DNA of 64,000 bases from DASXRA01 sp036506155. GTDB taxonomy: Bacteria; Actinomycetota; Actinomycetes; Mycobacteriales; Jatrophihabitantaceae. A program made the position numbers and the translations under genes. Shown here piece after piece: positions 43,581 to 51,744 of the stretch. The stretch covers positions 1-64,000 of the forward strand of contig DASXSF010000043.1 of NCBI GenBank assembly GCA_036506155.1. Direction: 5' to 3'. Each line of letters starts with the position of its first letter. Positions within the stretch are counted from its first letter, which is position 1. The notes beneath the pieces were generated by a model. The model worked only from the letters and a program-made list of their open reading frames with translations. It was not told the origin of the DNA and did not search any database.

Positions 43581-45114
43581 TGCGCTCGATGGTGTGCTCG
43601 ATGTGCTCACCCCTCCGCCGGAGCCAGCGACACAACCGGAGCCAGCGACACAATCGGTCGCCGCGCCGCGAGGGCCATCGCCGCGGGCGCGGGCGCGATG
43701 GATGCGTCGCTACCAGCACGGACTCGTCGCGGTCGACCTGATCGCGGCCGGTATTGCCGTCGCGATCGCATACCTGGCTCGCTTCGGCATGCCGGAGCGT
43801 TCGACGAATCTGCGCGTGTACGCGCTCGTATGCATGCTTACGCCGTTGGCGTGGGTGGCCGTCGTCGCGATGAACCGCGCCTACGAGGGGCGCTACGTCG
43901 GCGCCGGGCCAGCCGAGTTCGACAGGCTGTTCAAGGCGTTCCTGTACCTGACGGCCCTCGTGGCGATCGCCGCGTACGCCACGAGGGTCGACATCGCGCG
44001 TGGCTTCGTGGTGATCGCACTGCCATTGGCACTGATCTTCGACCTCGTCGGGCGGTACGCCGCGCGCAAATACCTGCACCGGCGGCGGACCCAGGGACGG
44101 GCCATGCGCTCGATGCTGCTCGTCGGTGACGGCAGCGCGATCGTGGAGTTCGCCGAACTCCTGCGTCGCGACCGCTATGCCGGTATGAGCGTGGCGGGGG
44201 CGTGCATCCCGGCTGAGCTCGTCGCGAACCCGCAGACCCTGCGGCTGTTGAGCGAGCACGACATCCCGCTGCTGGGCAGCCTCGACTCGATTGTCGCGGC
44301 AGTCGAGGCGAGTAGCGCGGACACGGTCGCCATCGTCGCCTCGTCGGTGATCGGCCCGCAGCGCACCCGCTGGATCTCCTGGCAGCTCGAAGGCAGCGAC
44401 ACCGACCTGGTCATCTCACCTGGGCTCATGGAGGTCGCGTGGCCGCGGCTGCACATCCAGCCGGTCGCCGGTCTGCCGCTCGTCCACGTCGAGGAGCCGG
44501 AGTTCACCGGCTTCCGGCGGGTCCTCAAGGGCGCTTTCGACAGGACTGTCGCCTTGCTGGCCTTGGCGATTCTCGCCCCGGTCGCGCTGGGTGTCGCGGT
44601 GGCGGTGCGCGTCACCAGCCGCGGGCCGGTCTTCTTCCGGCAGGTGCGCATCGGACGCAATGGGCGGGCATTCAAGATGGTCAAGTTCCGCTCTATGTAC
44701 GTCGATGCCGAGGCGCGCCGCGCCGAGCTCGAGGCGCGCAACGTCAACGCCGACGGCGTGCTGTTCAAGGTCCGCGACGACCCACGGATCACCCCCGTGG
44801 GTCGCATGATCCGCAAGTACTCACTCGACGAGTTGCCGCAGCTGTTCAACGTGCTCAGCGGGAAAATGTCGCTGGTCGGCCCGCGCCCGCCATTGCCCGC
44901 CGAGGTGGCGCGCTACGCCGACGACATGCGCCGGCGGCTGCTCGTCAAGCCAGGTATTACCGGGCTGTGGCAGATAAGCGGCCGCAGTGACCTGTCGTGG
45001 GAAGAGACGAAACAGCTCGACCTGCGTTACGTCGAGAACTGGTCCCTGGGCACCGATCTGCTCATTCTCTGGAAAACGCCGGCCGCAGTCACCAAAGCAT
45101 GCGGCGCATATTGA
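43537..45114 (+). CDS. Polyprenyl-phosphate sugar phosphotransferase (WbaP/CpsE type)
   Basis: An EPS-priming enzyme of about 525 residues that transfers a sugar-1-phosphate from UDP-sugar to undecaprenyl phosphate. The N-half has about four membrane segments and a CoA-binding-like Rossmann region (MLLVGDGSAIVEFAELL). The C-terminal catalytic domain contains FKMVKFRSMYVDAEARR, VRDDPRITPVGRMIRKYSLDELPQL, SLVGPRPPLPAEV and KPGITGLWQISGRSDLSWEE. I choose the ATG at 43537 behind GGGGGAAAC; ATGs at 43507 and 43516 are also in frame. It is the first gene of the EPS region. Confidence 0.9.
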   Translation: MYRGGLKAAGGGQRGALDGVLDVLTPPPEPATQPEPATQSVAAPRGPSPRARARWMRRYQHGLVAVDLIAAGIAVAIAYLARFGMPERSTNLRVYALVCMLTPLAWVAVVAMNRAYEGRYVGAGPAEFDRLFKAFLYLTALVAIAAYATRVDIARGFVVIALPLALIFDLVGRYAARKYLHRRRTQGRAMRSMLLVGDGSAIVEFAELLRRDRYAGMSVAGACIPAELVANPQTLRLLSEHDIPLLGSLDSIVAAVEASSADTVAIVASSVIGPQRTRWISWQLEGSDTDLVISPGLMEVAWPRLHIQPVAGLPLVHVEEPEFTGFRRVLKGAFDRTVALLALAILAPVALGVAVAVRVTSRGPVFFRQVRIGRNGRAFKMVKFRSMYVDAEARRAELEARNVNADGVLFKVRDDPRITPVGRMIRKYSLDELPQLFNVLSGKMSLVGPRPPLPAEVARYADDMRRRLLVKPGITGLWQISGRSDLSWEETKQLDLRYVENWSLGTDLLILWKTPAAVTKACGAY

Positions 45115-45124
45115 AACTTCACTA

Positions 45125-45907
45125 TCAACGCGCGCCGAGCACCCAGCGAGGACGCGACCAGGCTTGCCACCAGTCGAGAACCTGGTACCCGTGTGATTCG
45201 TACAGCCGATAACCTTCTGCCGAGGACAAAAGGATCAATTGCCGCAGGGTTGTGATCGCGGCGAACCGTTCATGAATAGCGTCAAGAATGGCGCTGCCGT
45301 AGCCGCGACGCTGGTATTCGGGCCGCGTTACGACATCCCACACCACAGCGGTGTCGTCTATCTCGACGGTCGTCGCACAAGAGACGATGTCGCCATCGAG
45401 GTAGATCCCCCACACCCGCAGGTGATCAGTTGGGGTCGCAGGTAGATCTGGTGCGCAGCCGAAGGCATCAGCGACCACTCGCCTCGCCATCATAAGGTCG
45501 TCGACACTAGCCAGTTCGCGGACCGTATTGATCACCGATCTGCGCCTGTGTTGGCTGTGGGATCGCCGGCGCATGAACGGTCGTCCTCCGATGCATACCC
45601 ATCCCGCGTCCACCAAAACCTGCACGTTACCCAACGCCGAGCCGGCGACCAGCAATTCTGCCCTAATCTTGGATGACTCGAGTAATGCGATGACGTTTGC
45701 TATATATTCGGGACTCGAACCGTTGACGAGCACCGAATTAGGGCCGTCCGGGTGCCATCGCAGGGCAACTATCGCGCCGCCATGACTGGGAAAGTCCCAA
45801 CCAAAGACCCATGGTTCAGCGCTCGATCCATAGACGCGCATGAGAGAACCCACGTCGCGTTCGTCCGGTATTCCGTCGCCATCGTTTGGACGGGCTAACA
45901 GCATCAT
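45125..45907 (-). CDS. GNAT-family N-acetyltransferase
   Basis: A 260-residue protein whose C-terminal half is a GNAT domain: VVWDVVTRPEYQRRGYGSAILDAIHERF is motif A with the Q/R-x-x-G-x-G acetyl-CoA loop, and LSSAEGYRLYESHGYQVL is motif B. The N-terminal half looks like a degenerate second GNAT fold, so it is probably a double-GNAT protein. Its base composition is visibly less GC-rich than its neighbours. It converges on the sugar transferase. It might N-acylate an amino sugar or amino acid of the EPS pathway; this is inference. Confidence 0.8.
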   Translation of the reverse strand: MMLLARPNDGDGIPDERDVGSLMRVYGSSAEPWVFGWDFPSHGGAIVALRWHPDGPNSVLVNGSSPEYIANVIALLESSKIRAELLVAGSALGNVQVLVDAGWVCIGGRPFMRRRSHSQHRRRSVINTVRELASVDDLMMARRVVADAFGCAPDLPATPTDHLRVWGIYLDGDIVSCATTVEIDDTAVVWDVVTRPEYQRRGYGSAILDAIHERFAAITTLRQLILLSSAEGYRLYESHGYQVLDWWQAWSRPRWVLGAR

Positions 45908-46046
45908 CTTGCGTCTCCGTCGTGCTCGACTGCAGCGAGAATGCTACACCGTCTGTAGTTGATGGGAGAGGCGCCCGGCGGCGTCCAGGCACGGCATTGC
46001 CGGGCGTATGCACCGCGTCCGCGACGACTATAGGCGGACGCTCGCC

Positions 46047-46748
46047 GTGGGATTCAATCCGAGGGTGCTCGTGCTGCAGCTGGTCGAGGCGGCCGTGAGT
46101 CATCGCCGGCTCGTGTGGCTGGTCGATCGGTCCATCGGCGGTGTAGCCGGATCGTTGCGGCGCTCCGCCGGTTCGGCGCAGTGGTCGACGTCACCGGCCT
46201 GACGTCGCGCAGTCAGCGGAGCAGCTGGCTCCCTACCGGCCGGACAGCCTCCTCGCCGGGAGGTCGAGCTCATATCCCGCGGTGGTTAGGCGGCATTTGG
46301 GGGCGGGCAGCCGCGGCTCACGCCGGCGTCGTTCATTCCGATGTCAAGATCACGCCGGACCGTCCTGACGTCATCGAGGTCAAGGGTCGAGTCGGCGGCT
46401 CGATCCTGGAGGGCCTCACGCTCCCGACCGATAACACCGACCCGCTTCCGGACACCGCCTGCCCGGGTTGCGGTCGGCGACGAGCTATGTTTCGAGCGAG
46501 CCCGTGTCATGCGTCCCGTCGAGTATTCGATCTTCGAGCCGCCGCCGCCCGGCGCTACCGGGTGGTCCGCCTGGATCGTCCAGATTAGGGCCGGTACCTG
46601 CCGGGCGTGGGCGCACTCTCGGGTCGATCGCCGGCCGGGCGACACGGCCGACTGGCGCGCCGGGTACGACAGCCCGCTGTGTTCCGTCTACGGAGCAGCT
46701 GACGACCACGTGGGGATGTGGTTAGCCAGCCGTCGGGAAAGGAGATAA
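46047..46748 (+). pseudogene. Decayed ATP-grasp ligase gene
   Basis: Pieces of one family occur in order but in different frames. From about 46047: RVLVLQLVEAAVSHRRLVWLVDRS. Then RIVAALRRFGAVVDVTGLTSR. Then, from about 46220, AEQLAPYRPDSLLAGRSSSYPA: together a pre-ATP-grasp domain. After a gap in homology come VHSDVKITPDRPDVIEVKGRVGG, the C-terminal ATP-grasp strand with Glu...Lys-Gly-Arg where E.N.R is usual, and finally ADWRAGYDSPLCSVYGAADDH, the tail typical of such ligases. The central ATP-binding half is missing and at least three frameshifts are needed. Intact relatives ligate amino acids, as carnosine-synthase-like enzymes do. Confidence 0.6.
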
Positions 46749-46783
46749 TTGACGCGGAGTTCGCCTTTGACTGAATGCCGTCT

Positions 46784-47389
46784 TCAGCAACCTGACTGCA
46801 GAACTGCCTTGACGTACGCCACCGTCTGGTAAGCGTACTGGTAAGCCCACGTGATGGCGCCGATGCCCCGGCGCGCGGCCGCCATGTATAGCTTGCCTGT
46901 GAAGCAATGTTTGAAGATCAGCCGGGCGCGCGACACGTGGAACGTCGAGGTCACGACGACGATCGACGTCCAGCCATGCTGCTGAGCGAGCAGATGCACC
47001 TCCTCGGCCTCGCCGCGCGTAGTCGACGGATTCGGCTGGAAGCACGTGACCGTGACACCGGTAGGCGGGTGCGTACAGAGGTGATACGCGTGCCGCTGAT
47101 TCGGCGAGTTCAGGGAGATGACGAGCTGGTTCGCGACGTGCGCGTCAAGCAGGCCCTCCGCAACTTCAATCCGGGCATTGTTCTCGGGCGATCCGAGGAT
47201 GACGATCGCGTCGGCGTGCCTCGGGCGGTCGACTTTCGGGTTGCCGATGACCAGCCAGCCGAAAGTCAACCATCCGACCAGCAAAGCCAGCAAGGAGATC
47301 CCGCTGATCAGCAGGATGCGCTTGCCCCGGGTCGTCGGCCACCCCACTCGGTGCAGGCTAATCCGAGAGCCAGCTCGGGTCAGCACCAT
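46784..47389 (-). CDS. YdcF/DUF218-family membrane protein
   Basis: A 201-residue protein: an N-terminal membrane anchor (ILLISGISLLALLVGWLTFGWLV), then a DUF218 domain with ADAIVILGSPENNARIEVAEGLL, STTRGEAEEVHLLAQQ and VVTSTFHVSRARLIF. Family members (SanA/ElyC/YdcF) influence envelope polymer metabolism, but their reaction is unclear. Its ATG overlaps the stop of the FAD-binding protein gene by ten bases, so it is the last gene of the leftward ligase/ACP operon. Confidence 0.85.
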   Translation of the reverse strand: MVLTRAGSRISLHRVGWPTTRGKRILLISGISLLALLVGWLTFGWLVIGNPKVDRPRHADAIVILGSPENNARIEVAEGLLDAHVANQLVISLNSPNQRHAYHLCTHPPTGVTVTCFQPNPSTTRGEAEEVHLLAQQHGWTSIVVVTSTFHVSRARLIFKHCFTGKLYMAAARRGIGAITWAYQYAYQTVAYVKAVLQSGC

Positions 47390-49200
47390 GCGGCGATGAT
47401 CGCTTCTATGCAGGCCTGCGCGTCGAGCACAGCGCGAATCCGGCTGCGCGGTGACGGCAGGTAGTGCGTGAAATAGCGGGCCCCTTCCGTCAGCACCCCG
47501 AGGACGGAGATGTCGGGCTGCACCCGTCCTTCTGCGTCGTACGGGTGGAATTCCTCGCTGAGCCCCACGCTGCCCACCATGGTCTCGCCGTAGCGCAGTT
47601 CGGTGAGTCGGCCGCGCCGGTATAGCCGGGACAATAGCGGCGACGCGCTTTGCGCCAGCGACGGCATGTCGAGGTGCCCACGGATCACGCTCGAGACCGT
47701 TGCCGTGTAAGGGATGTCGAGCCGGGTCGAGGAGATGACCGGCCGGCCCGACGAGTCGAGGCGCAGCTCGGGATCCGGCCCGAACGGCACCGCGACGATG
47801 CCGGCGTCCATCAGCGCGAGCAGCTGCTGCGAGCGCACCAGCGGAGGTCCGGCCTCCAACCGGTTGATGCGGCCCTTGACGTTGTACTTGAAGTCGACGT
47901 ACGACTCGAGGGAAAGGCCGCCGAACTCGATGATCGACCGGATGTCGTCGCGCAGGATGCGCAACACTTCCTGGGCGGCCTTGACCGGGCTGCCCCAGGG
48001 CAGCAGTGCCTCGTCGAGGTCGTCCTCGAGCATGGCGTAGAAGTACTTCTGGTAGTCGGTGGAGGAGGCGTAGTTGCGGTCCTGACCGGCGAAGAGGTGT
48101 TCAGCGGGCTCGAACGTGCCGTGCCGCGCGGCGAGGCGCTCGGTTGCCTCGTCGAACTTGCCGTCCTGCCAAGCCTGCGCCAGCAAAGCCCTGGTGCGTT
48201 GCGCGTAACCGAAGCCGCCGGACACGGTCGCAGCCTGGACGTAATAGCGCGCCCGCATCTCGGCGAGCAGCAGCGGCAGCAACTCGCGGCGCAGGTCGAC
48301 CTTGCGACGTGGCGTGTGCTCACTGCCGCGGATGGCGGCGAACGCATCGCGAGTGCACACCACCGGCTGGTAGTCGCCGGTGGGATCGACGCCGGTCACC
48401 GACTTCGCGCAGTACGGTACGCCGGACCGCGAGTAGAGGTTGATCACCGGCTCGCGGCCGCTGGGGAGGTAGACCTTTCGCTCGTCGGCATCGCGGAACG
48501 TACCTCCCCGTCCGGTCGTGAGCGCAGCGATGACGTCGAACGCCACGAGGCCCATGCCGGACATCGCGACCTGCTCACCGGGGGCCGGCGAGCTCGCGAG
48601 ACCCTCGACAGGGTAAGCCGGCAGGAACTGCACATTGCCCGGCCGTACCGGCGCTTCCTGGTTCGCGGTGTGACCTGAGGCAAGCACAACGTGGTGCACG
48701 ACGATCGAGCGGCCGTCGGCCAGGACGACGCGCTCGCGACCATCGCCTTCGTCGACGATGTCGACCGCTGCTGAGTGGTAGCGCACAAACTCGAGGTTCG
48801 GTGGCAGTTCCCGGATGGCGGTCTCGTAGAACCACGCCAGGTATTCACCCATGAGACGGCGCGGCAGGTAGTCGCCAGCCGTGATGGGCCGGCCACCCTG
48901 GCCGATCCGGCACTCGTCGCCGACCCAGCGATAGCCGCGCTGGCTGGCCCACTCGAACAGGCTCAGGCTGTACCCGGGCGTGACCGCACTGTCCGGCGAG
49001 GCGTAGAGCGACAACTGGCCGCACGCGTTGTTCAGCACCAGGTAGTCGGGCTGGCCCGGCCCATACGCCGCGCCGCCCAACACTCCCGACTCGATGGCGT
49101 GTACGCGGATCGGATGCCCGCTCGACCGTGCTCGGCTGATCGTGCGTTCCAGGACGCACAGCCCCCACGCGCCCATGCCAACAATGGCAACGTCAATCAT
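47380..49200 (-). CDS. FAD/NAD(P)-binding protein (NAD_binding_9 type)
   Basis: A 606-residue flavoprotein-like protein. The N-terminal dinucleotide fold is VAIVGMGAWGLCVLERTI, followed by ESGVLGGAAYGPGQPDYLVLNN and, after the second nucleotide region, VVLASGHT and MSGMGLVAFDVIAALT. The overall pattern is FAD-NAD(P)-binding (PF13454-like), related to N-hydroxylating and other amino-acid-modifying monooxygenases, although no substrate motif can be read. The ATG is at 49200, five bases after GGGGGA; two ATCGGGGGA motifs lie upstream. In this operon it could oxidise the carrier-bound product of the ligase/ACP pair. Confidence 0.82.
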   Translation of the reverse strand: MIDVAIVGMGAWGLCVLERTISRARSSGHPIRVHAIESGVLGGAAYGPGQPDYLVLNNACGQLSLYASPDSAVTPGYSLSLFEWASQRGYRWVGDECRIGQGGRPITAGDYLPRRLMGEYLAWFYETAIRELPPNLEFVRYHSAAVDIVDEGDGRERVVLADGRSIVVHHVVLASGHTANQEAPVRPGNVQFLPAYPVEGLASSPAPGEQVAMSGMGLVAFDVIAALTTGRGGTFRDADERKVYLPSGREPVINLYSRSGVPYCAKSVTGVDPTGDYQPVVCTRDAFAAIRGSEHTPRRKVDLRRELLPLLLAEMRARYYVQAATVSGGFGYAQRTRALLAQAWQDGKFDEATERLAARHGTFEPAEHLFAGQDRNYASSTDYQKYFYAMLEDDLDEALLPWGSPVKAAQEVLRILRDDIRSIIEFGGLSLESYVDFKYNVKGRINRLEAGPPLVRSQQLLALMDAGIVAVPFGPDPELRLDSSGRPVISSTRLDIPYTATVSSVIRGHLDMPSLAQSASPLLSRLYRRGRLTELRYGETMVGSVGLSEEFHPYDAEGRVQPDISVLGVLTEGARYFTHYLPSPRSRIRAVLDAQACIEAIIAAWC

Positions 49201-49204
49201 TATT

Positions 49205-49224
49205 TCCCCCGATGATCCCCCGAT
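49205..49224 (-). promoter_or_regulatory. Two ATCGGGGGA motifs before the FAD-binding protein gene
   Basis: TCCCCCGAT at 49205-49213 and again at 49216-49224, that is ATCGGGGGA twice on the minus strand, 11 bases apart, immediately upstream of the ATG at 49200. Exact copies also precede the AcpS, MetA-like and acyltransferase genes. Confidence 0.5.
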
Positions 49225-49398
49225 GACGCGCCGTGACGTTGCCAAACGCCGCGCGCCGACCCGAGACTTTACGCGAACGGCACCCCGCTGCCAAGCATCT
49301 TGGACCGTGCGGCTAGATGCAGCTGCGCGCAGCCGGGCGAGACAGTGGGCGCGGTTTCTCTCTGGTCGGGCGCAGATACGCGAAGCGGGCAAGCGCCC

Positions 49399-50946
49399 TT
49401 ACTGTTCAGGGTCGCGGCGGCTCGGCTGCAGGCCGGCCTCAGCGAGCAATTGGCGCTCATCGACCTTGTTCGATGACGTCATCGGCAGCGCGTCGACCAC
49501 GTGGATGGTGTCGGGAAGCATCGTTGCTGGTAGCCTGTCGGCGGCCGCCCGGCGCAGCTGCTCCGGCGCGCATGTGGCCGCGGAGACGACGAACGCTGCG
49601 ATGCCGAGGCCGCCGTCGTTGTCGAAGGTCACGCAGATCGCCGCAGTCACACCGGGCAAGGCGGAAAGGACCTGGCCGAGCTCGACCAACGAGATGCGTA
49701 CCGCGTGACGCTTCACGACCCGGTCGGCGCGGTCGACGTAGATGTAGTTGCCGTCGTTGTCCCGGCGGACGAGGTCGCCGGTGCGGTACAACGTCTGCCC
49801 GGGGATGATGTCGTTACGCAGCACCTGCGCCGTCAACGCCGGCGCGCCCCAGTAGCCGGACATGAGCTGCGCGCCGCCGATATACAGCTCGCCGACCTGA
49901 GCGGGCTCGTCGATGAGCTGGCCCTGCCCGTCCACGAGGTGGAACGCGCTGCCGGGATGCGGCTTTCCGATCGGAATGGGCCCGCCGCGCGCGACCGAAT
50001 CGCGGGTGATCTCGAAGTGGCTCACCGCGATGGTGGTCTCGGTTGGACCGTACCGGTTGAAGACGCGCAGCTGCGGTGCGGCATCCCACAGGCGGGCGAC
50101 ATCGGATGGCGGGCACGCTTCCCCGCCGAGCGGCAGGATGCGTAGCTCCGTGTCGGCGAGGCTGCTGAGCTGGGGACTCGGCAGCACCAGCCGCAGGTAG
50201 CTCGGCGAGCACCCGGTGAGCGTGATCCGTTCGCGCGCGATTGCCCGCAGGAAATAGCGCGCGAACAACAACGACTCGCGTGGCGGGATGACTAGGGACC
50301 CGCCGGCGGCGAGCGGCGGGAACAGCGTCGCGAACGAGCCGTCGAAATGGAACGGCGACACGCACAGGGCGCGGGTGTCGCGGTCGAGGCCGACCATGTT
50401 GTTCCATGACGACACGGCCGTCGCGAACGCTCGCCGTCCGATCACCACGCCCTTGGGCGTGCCGGTGGTGCCAGAGGTGTAGATCGCGTACGCGGGCCGG
50501 TTCGCCGGATCGATAGGCGCGACCGTTGCCGAGCCGGTCACCCCGGCGACGTCGACGGCGCGCGGATGCCACTGCTCGATCCCTTCGCTGGCCAGCACGA
50601 GCGCTGGGTCGCAGTCGTCGACGACCATCGCAATGCGGGCGGGCGGGTCAGTGGCTGCCAGCGGTACGAAGATCGCGCCGACCCAGAGACACCCCAGCGC
50701 GCTCACCAGGAAGTCGACCGAGTTCGGCAATTGCAGGGCGACCCGGTCGCCTGGCCCGACGCCGCGCGCTATCAGACCGGCGGCCAATGCTGCGGCCGCG
50801 TCGCGAAGCTGGCCGAAGCTCAGATCCCGCTGTTCGTCTTTCGCGGCAGGGCGGGTAGGTGTCGCCACCGCGTGGTCGAGCACGGAGCCGAGGATGTCGT
50901 GGGCAGCCGTCGCTTCGTTCGCGATTGCGACTGGTGCTGCACGCAT
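49399..50946 (-). CDS. Stand-alone adenylation enzyme (NRPS A-domain-like ligase)
   Basis: An AMP-forming ligase of 515 residues with the core motifs of amino-acid adenylation domains: A3 YTSGTTGTPKGV, A4 region FHFDGSFATLFPPLAAG, A5 NRYGPTETTI, A7 YRTGDLVRRD, A8 RHAVRISLVELGQV and A10 NKVDERQL with the catalytic Lys. The Asp of FDGS is at the position that binds a substrate alpha-amino group. My by-eye specificity code is D-G-A-S-P-G-R-I-A, which matches no code I know. It should load the adjacent acyl carrier protein. Exosortase-A systems also carry an AMP-forming ligase next to an ACP. Confidence 0.87.
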   Translation of the reverse strand: MRAAPVAIANEATAAHDILGSVLDHAVATPTRPAAKDEQRDLSFGQLRDAAAALAAGLIARGVGPGDRVALQLPNSVDFLVSALGCLWVGAIFVPLAATDPPARIAMVVDDCDPALVLASEGIEQWHPRAVDVAGVTGSATVAPIDPANRPAYAIYTSGTTGTPKGVVIGRRAFATAVSSWNNMVGLDRDTRALCVSPFHFDGSFATLFPPLAAGGSLVIPPRESLLFARYFLRAIARERITLTGCSPSYLRLVLPSPQLSSLADTELRILPLGGEACPPSDVARLWDAAPQLRVFNRYGPTETTIAVSHFEITRDSVARGGPIPIGKPHPGSAFHLVDGQGQLIDEPAQVGELYIGGAQLMSGYWGAPALTAQVLRNDIIPGQTLYRTGDLVRRDNDGNYIYVDRADRVVKRHAVRISLVELGQVLSALPGVTAAICVTFDNDGGLGIAAFVVSAATCAPEQLRRAAADRLPATMLPDTIHVVDALPMTSSNKVDERQLLAEAGLQPSRRDPEQ

Positions 50947-50949
50947 GGC

Positions 50950-51201
50950 TCAGTCAGCCAGTGCGGCGACGCCTAGTGAGTTGAGCGCCTCGCGGATGGC
51001 AGATACCGACACGAACGTGCTCTTGCGCAGCATTTTGTCCGGGAACTCGACATCGAAGGCGTCTTCGAGGGCCAGCATCACGTTGACGCTGGCGTGCGAC
51101 GTCATGCCGGCGCGGTATAGGTCGTCTTCGTCCGACAATGAGGCAAGGTCGACGGGCAGCTTGCCGTGCTCGCGCAGCACGGTGCGGATCTTGTCTTCCA
51201 T
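50950..51201 (-). CDS. Acyl/peptidyl carrier protein
   Basis: An 83-residue four-helix carrier protein, MEDKIRTVLREHGKLPVDL..., with the phosphopantetheine Ser in YRAGMTSHASVNVMLALEDAF. The motif is GMTS rather than GxDS, so the usual Asp before the Ser is a Thr. It ends four bases before the adenylation gene and starts two bases after the AcpS-type gene. The three are one transcription unit and form a self-sufficient activation module. Confidence 0.88.
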   Translation of the reverse strand: MEDKIRTVLREHGKLPVDLASLSDEDDLYRAGMTSHASVNVMLALEDAFDVEFPDKMLRKSTFVSVSAIREALNSLGVAALAD

Positions 51202-51203
51202 GG

Positions 51204-51587
51204 TCAGCGTCCTCCTTGGCCTAGCGCGACGACCGTCGCCGTACCGACGCCCGCACCGTGGCTCAGACTCACCGACATGGGTCCGATGCGGCGTTGCCGG
51301 GCAAGCTCGGCCGCCTCGTCGTGCAGCGCCAGGCTCGGCGCGCCGCTCGGAGACGTCCGTACCTCGATCGACCGCCAGCGCGGCACCACGTCGTCGGGTG
51401 CCAGCAGCTTGATGGCCGCTTCCTTCGCGGCGAACCGGGCGGTCAGACGCGGGGCGGCGTCGCCGCACTCGGCACGCTCCGCATCGGTGAACAGCCGCCG
51501 GGTGTAGCGCCGGCCCCACCGGTCTATGGCAGCCGCCACGTCGGCGATCGCCTCCACGTCGGTGCCGACGCGGACCTCCATTGTCAT
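51204..51587 (-). CDS. AcpS-type phosphopantetheinyl transferase
   Basis: A 127-residue holo-ACP synthase-like enzyme: VGTDVEAIADV (metal-binding GxDxx), RLTARFAAKEAAIKLL (WxxKEA equivalent) and MSVSLSHGAGVGTATVVAL. It transfers phosphopantetheine from CoA to the carrier Ser. It lies two bases upstream of the ACP gene, so it is probably dedicated to that carrier rather than being the housekeeping AcpS, which I do not see in this window. An ATCGGGGGA motif lies 8-16 bases before the start. Confidence 0.88.
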   Translation of the reverse strand: MTMEVRVGTDVEAIADVAAAIDRWGRRYTRRLFTDAERAECGDAAPRLTARFAAKEAAIKLLAPDDVVPRWRSIEVRTSPSGAPSLALHDEAAELARQRRIGPMSVSLSHGAGVGTATVVALGQGGR

Positions 51588-51594
51588 CTATGGT

Positions 51595-51603
51595 TCCCCC
51601 GAT
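51595..51603 (-). promoter_or_regulatory. ATCGGGGGA motif before the AcpS-type gene
   Basis: TCCCCCGAT on the plus strand; one-mismatch copy TCCCCCGGA follows at 51603-51611. It is located in the divergent intergenic region shared with the MetA-like gene. Confidence 0.5.
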
Positions 51604-51669
51604 CCCCCGGATGCGACCAGTGCATGGTTGCCGCACGTCATCGAACTCGCTATCGAATCTAACGTCAAG

Positions 51670-51723
51670 CTGACGGAGCGGCTGATTGGCGCTAATATTC
51701 TGGCGGCGCTTCTTATCGGGGGA
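51670..51723 (+). promoter_or_regulatory. Promoter and ATCGGGGGA motif of the MetA-MetY-flippase operon
   Basis: CTGACG (51670-51675), a 17-base spacer and TAATAT (51693-51698) form a plausible promoter pointing right. ATCGGGGGA follows at 51715-51723, 21 bases before the ATG. No SAM riboswitch or other known Met-responsive leader is recognisable in the 157-base gap. Confidence 0.5.
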
Positions 51724-51744
51724 CACACGGGGGGTGTGGCGCCG

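Noticed and set aside
46341..46748. 135-codon frame as a novel small gene
   Set aside because: Its last third matches the tail of ATP-grasp ligases, and neighbouring frames hold the preceding parts, so it is better explained as part of a decayed gene.
51588..51744. SAM-responsive riboswitch before the MetA-like gene
   Set aside because: No SAM-I, SAM-II or SAH motif could be recognised; a plain promoter and the ATCGGGGGA motif account for the gap.
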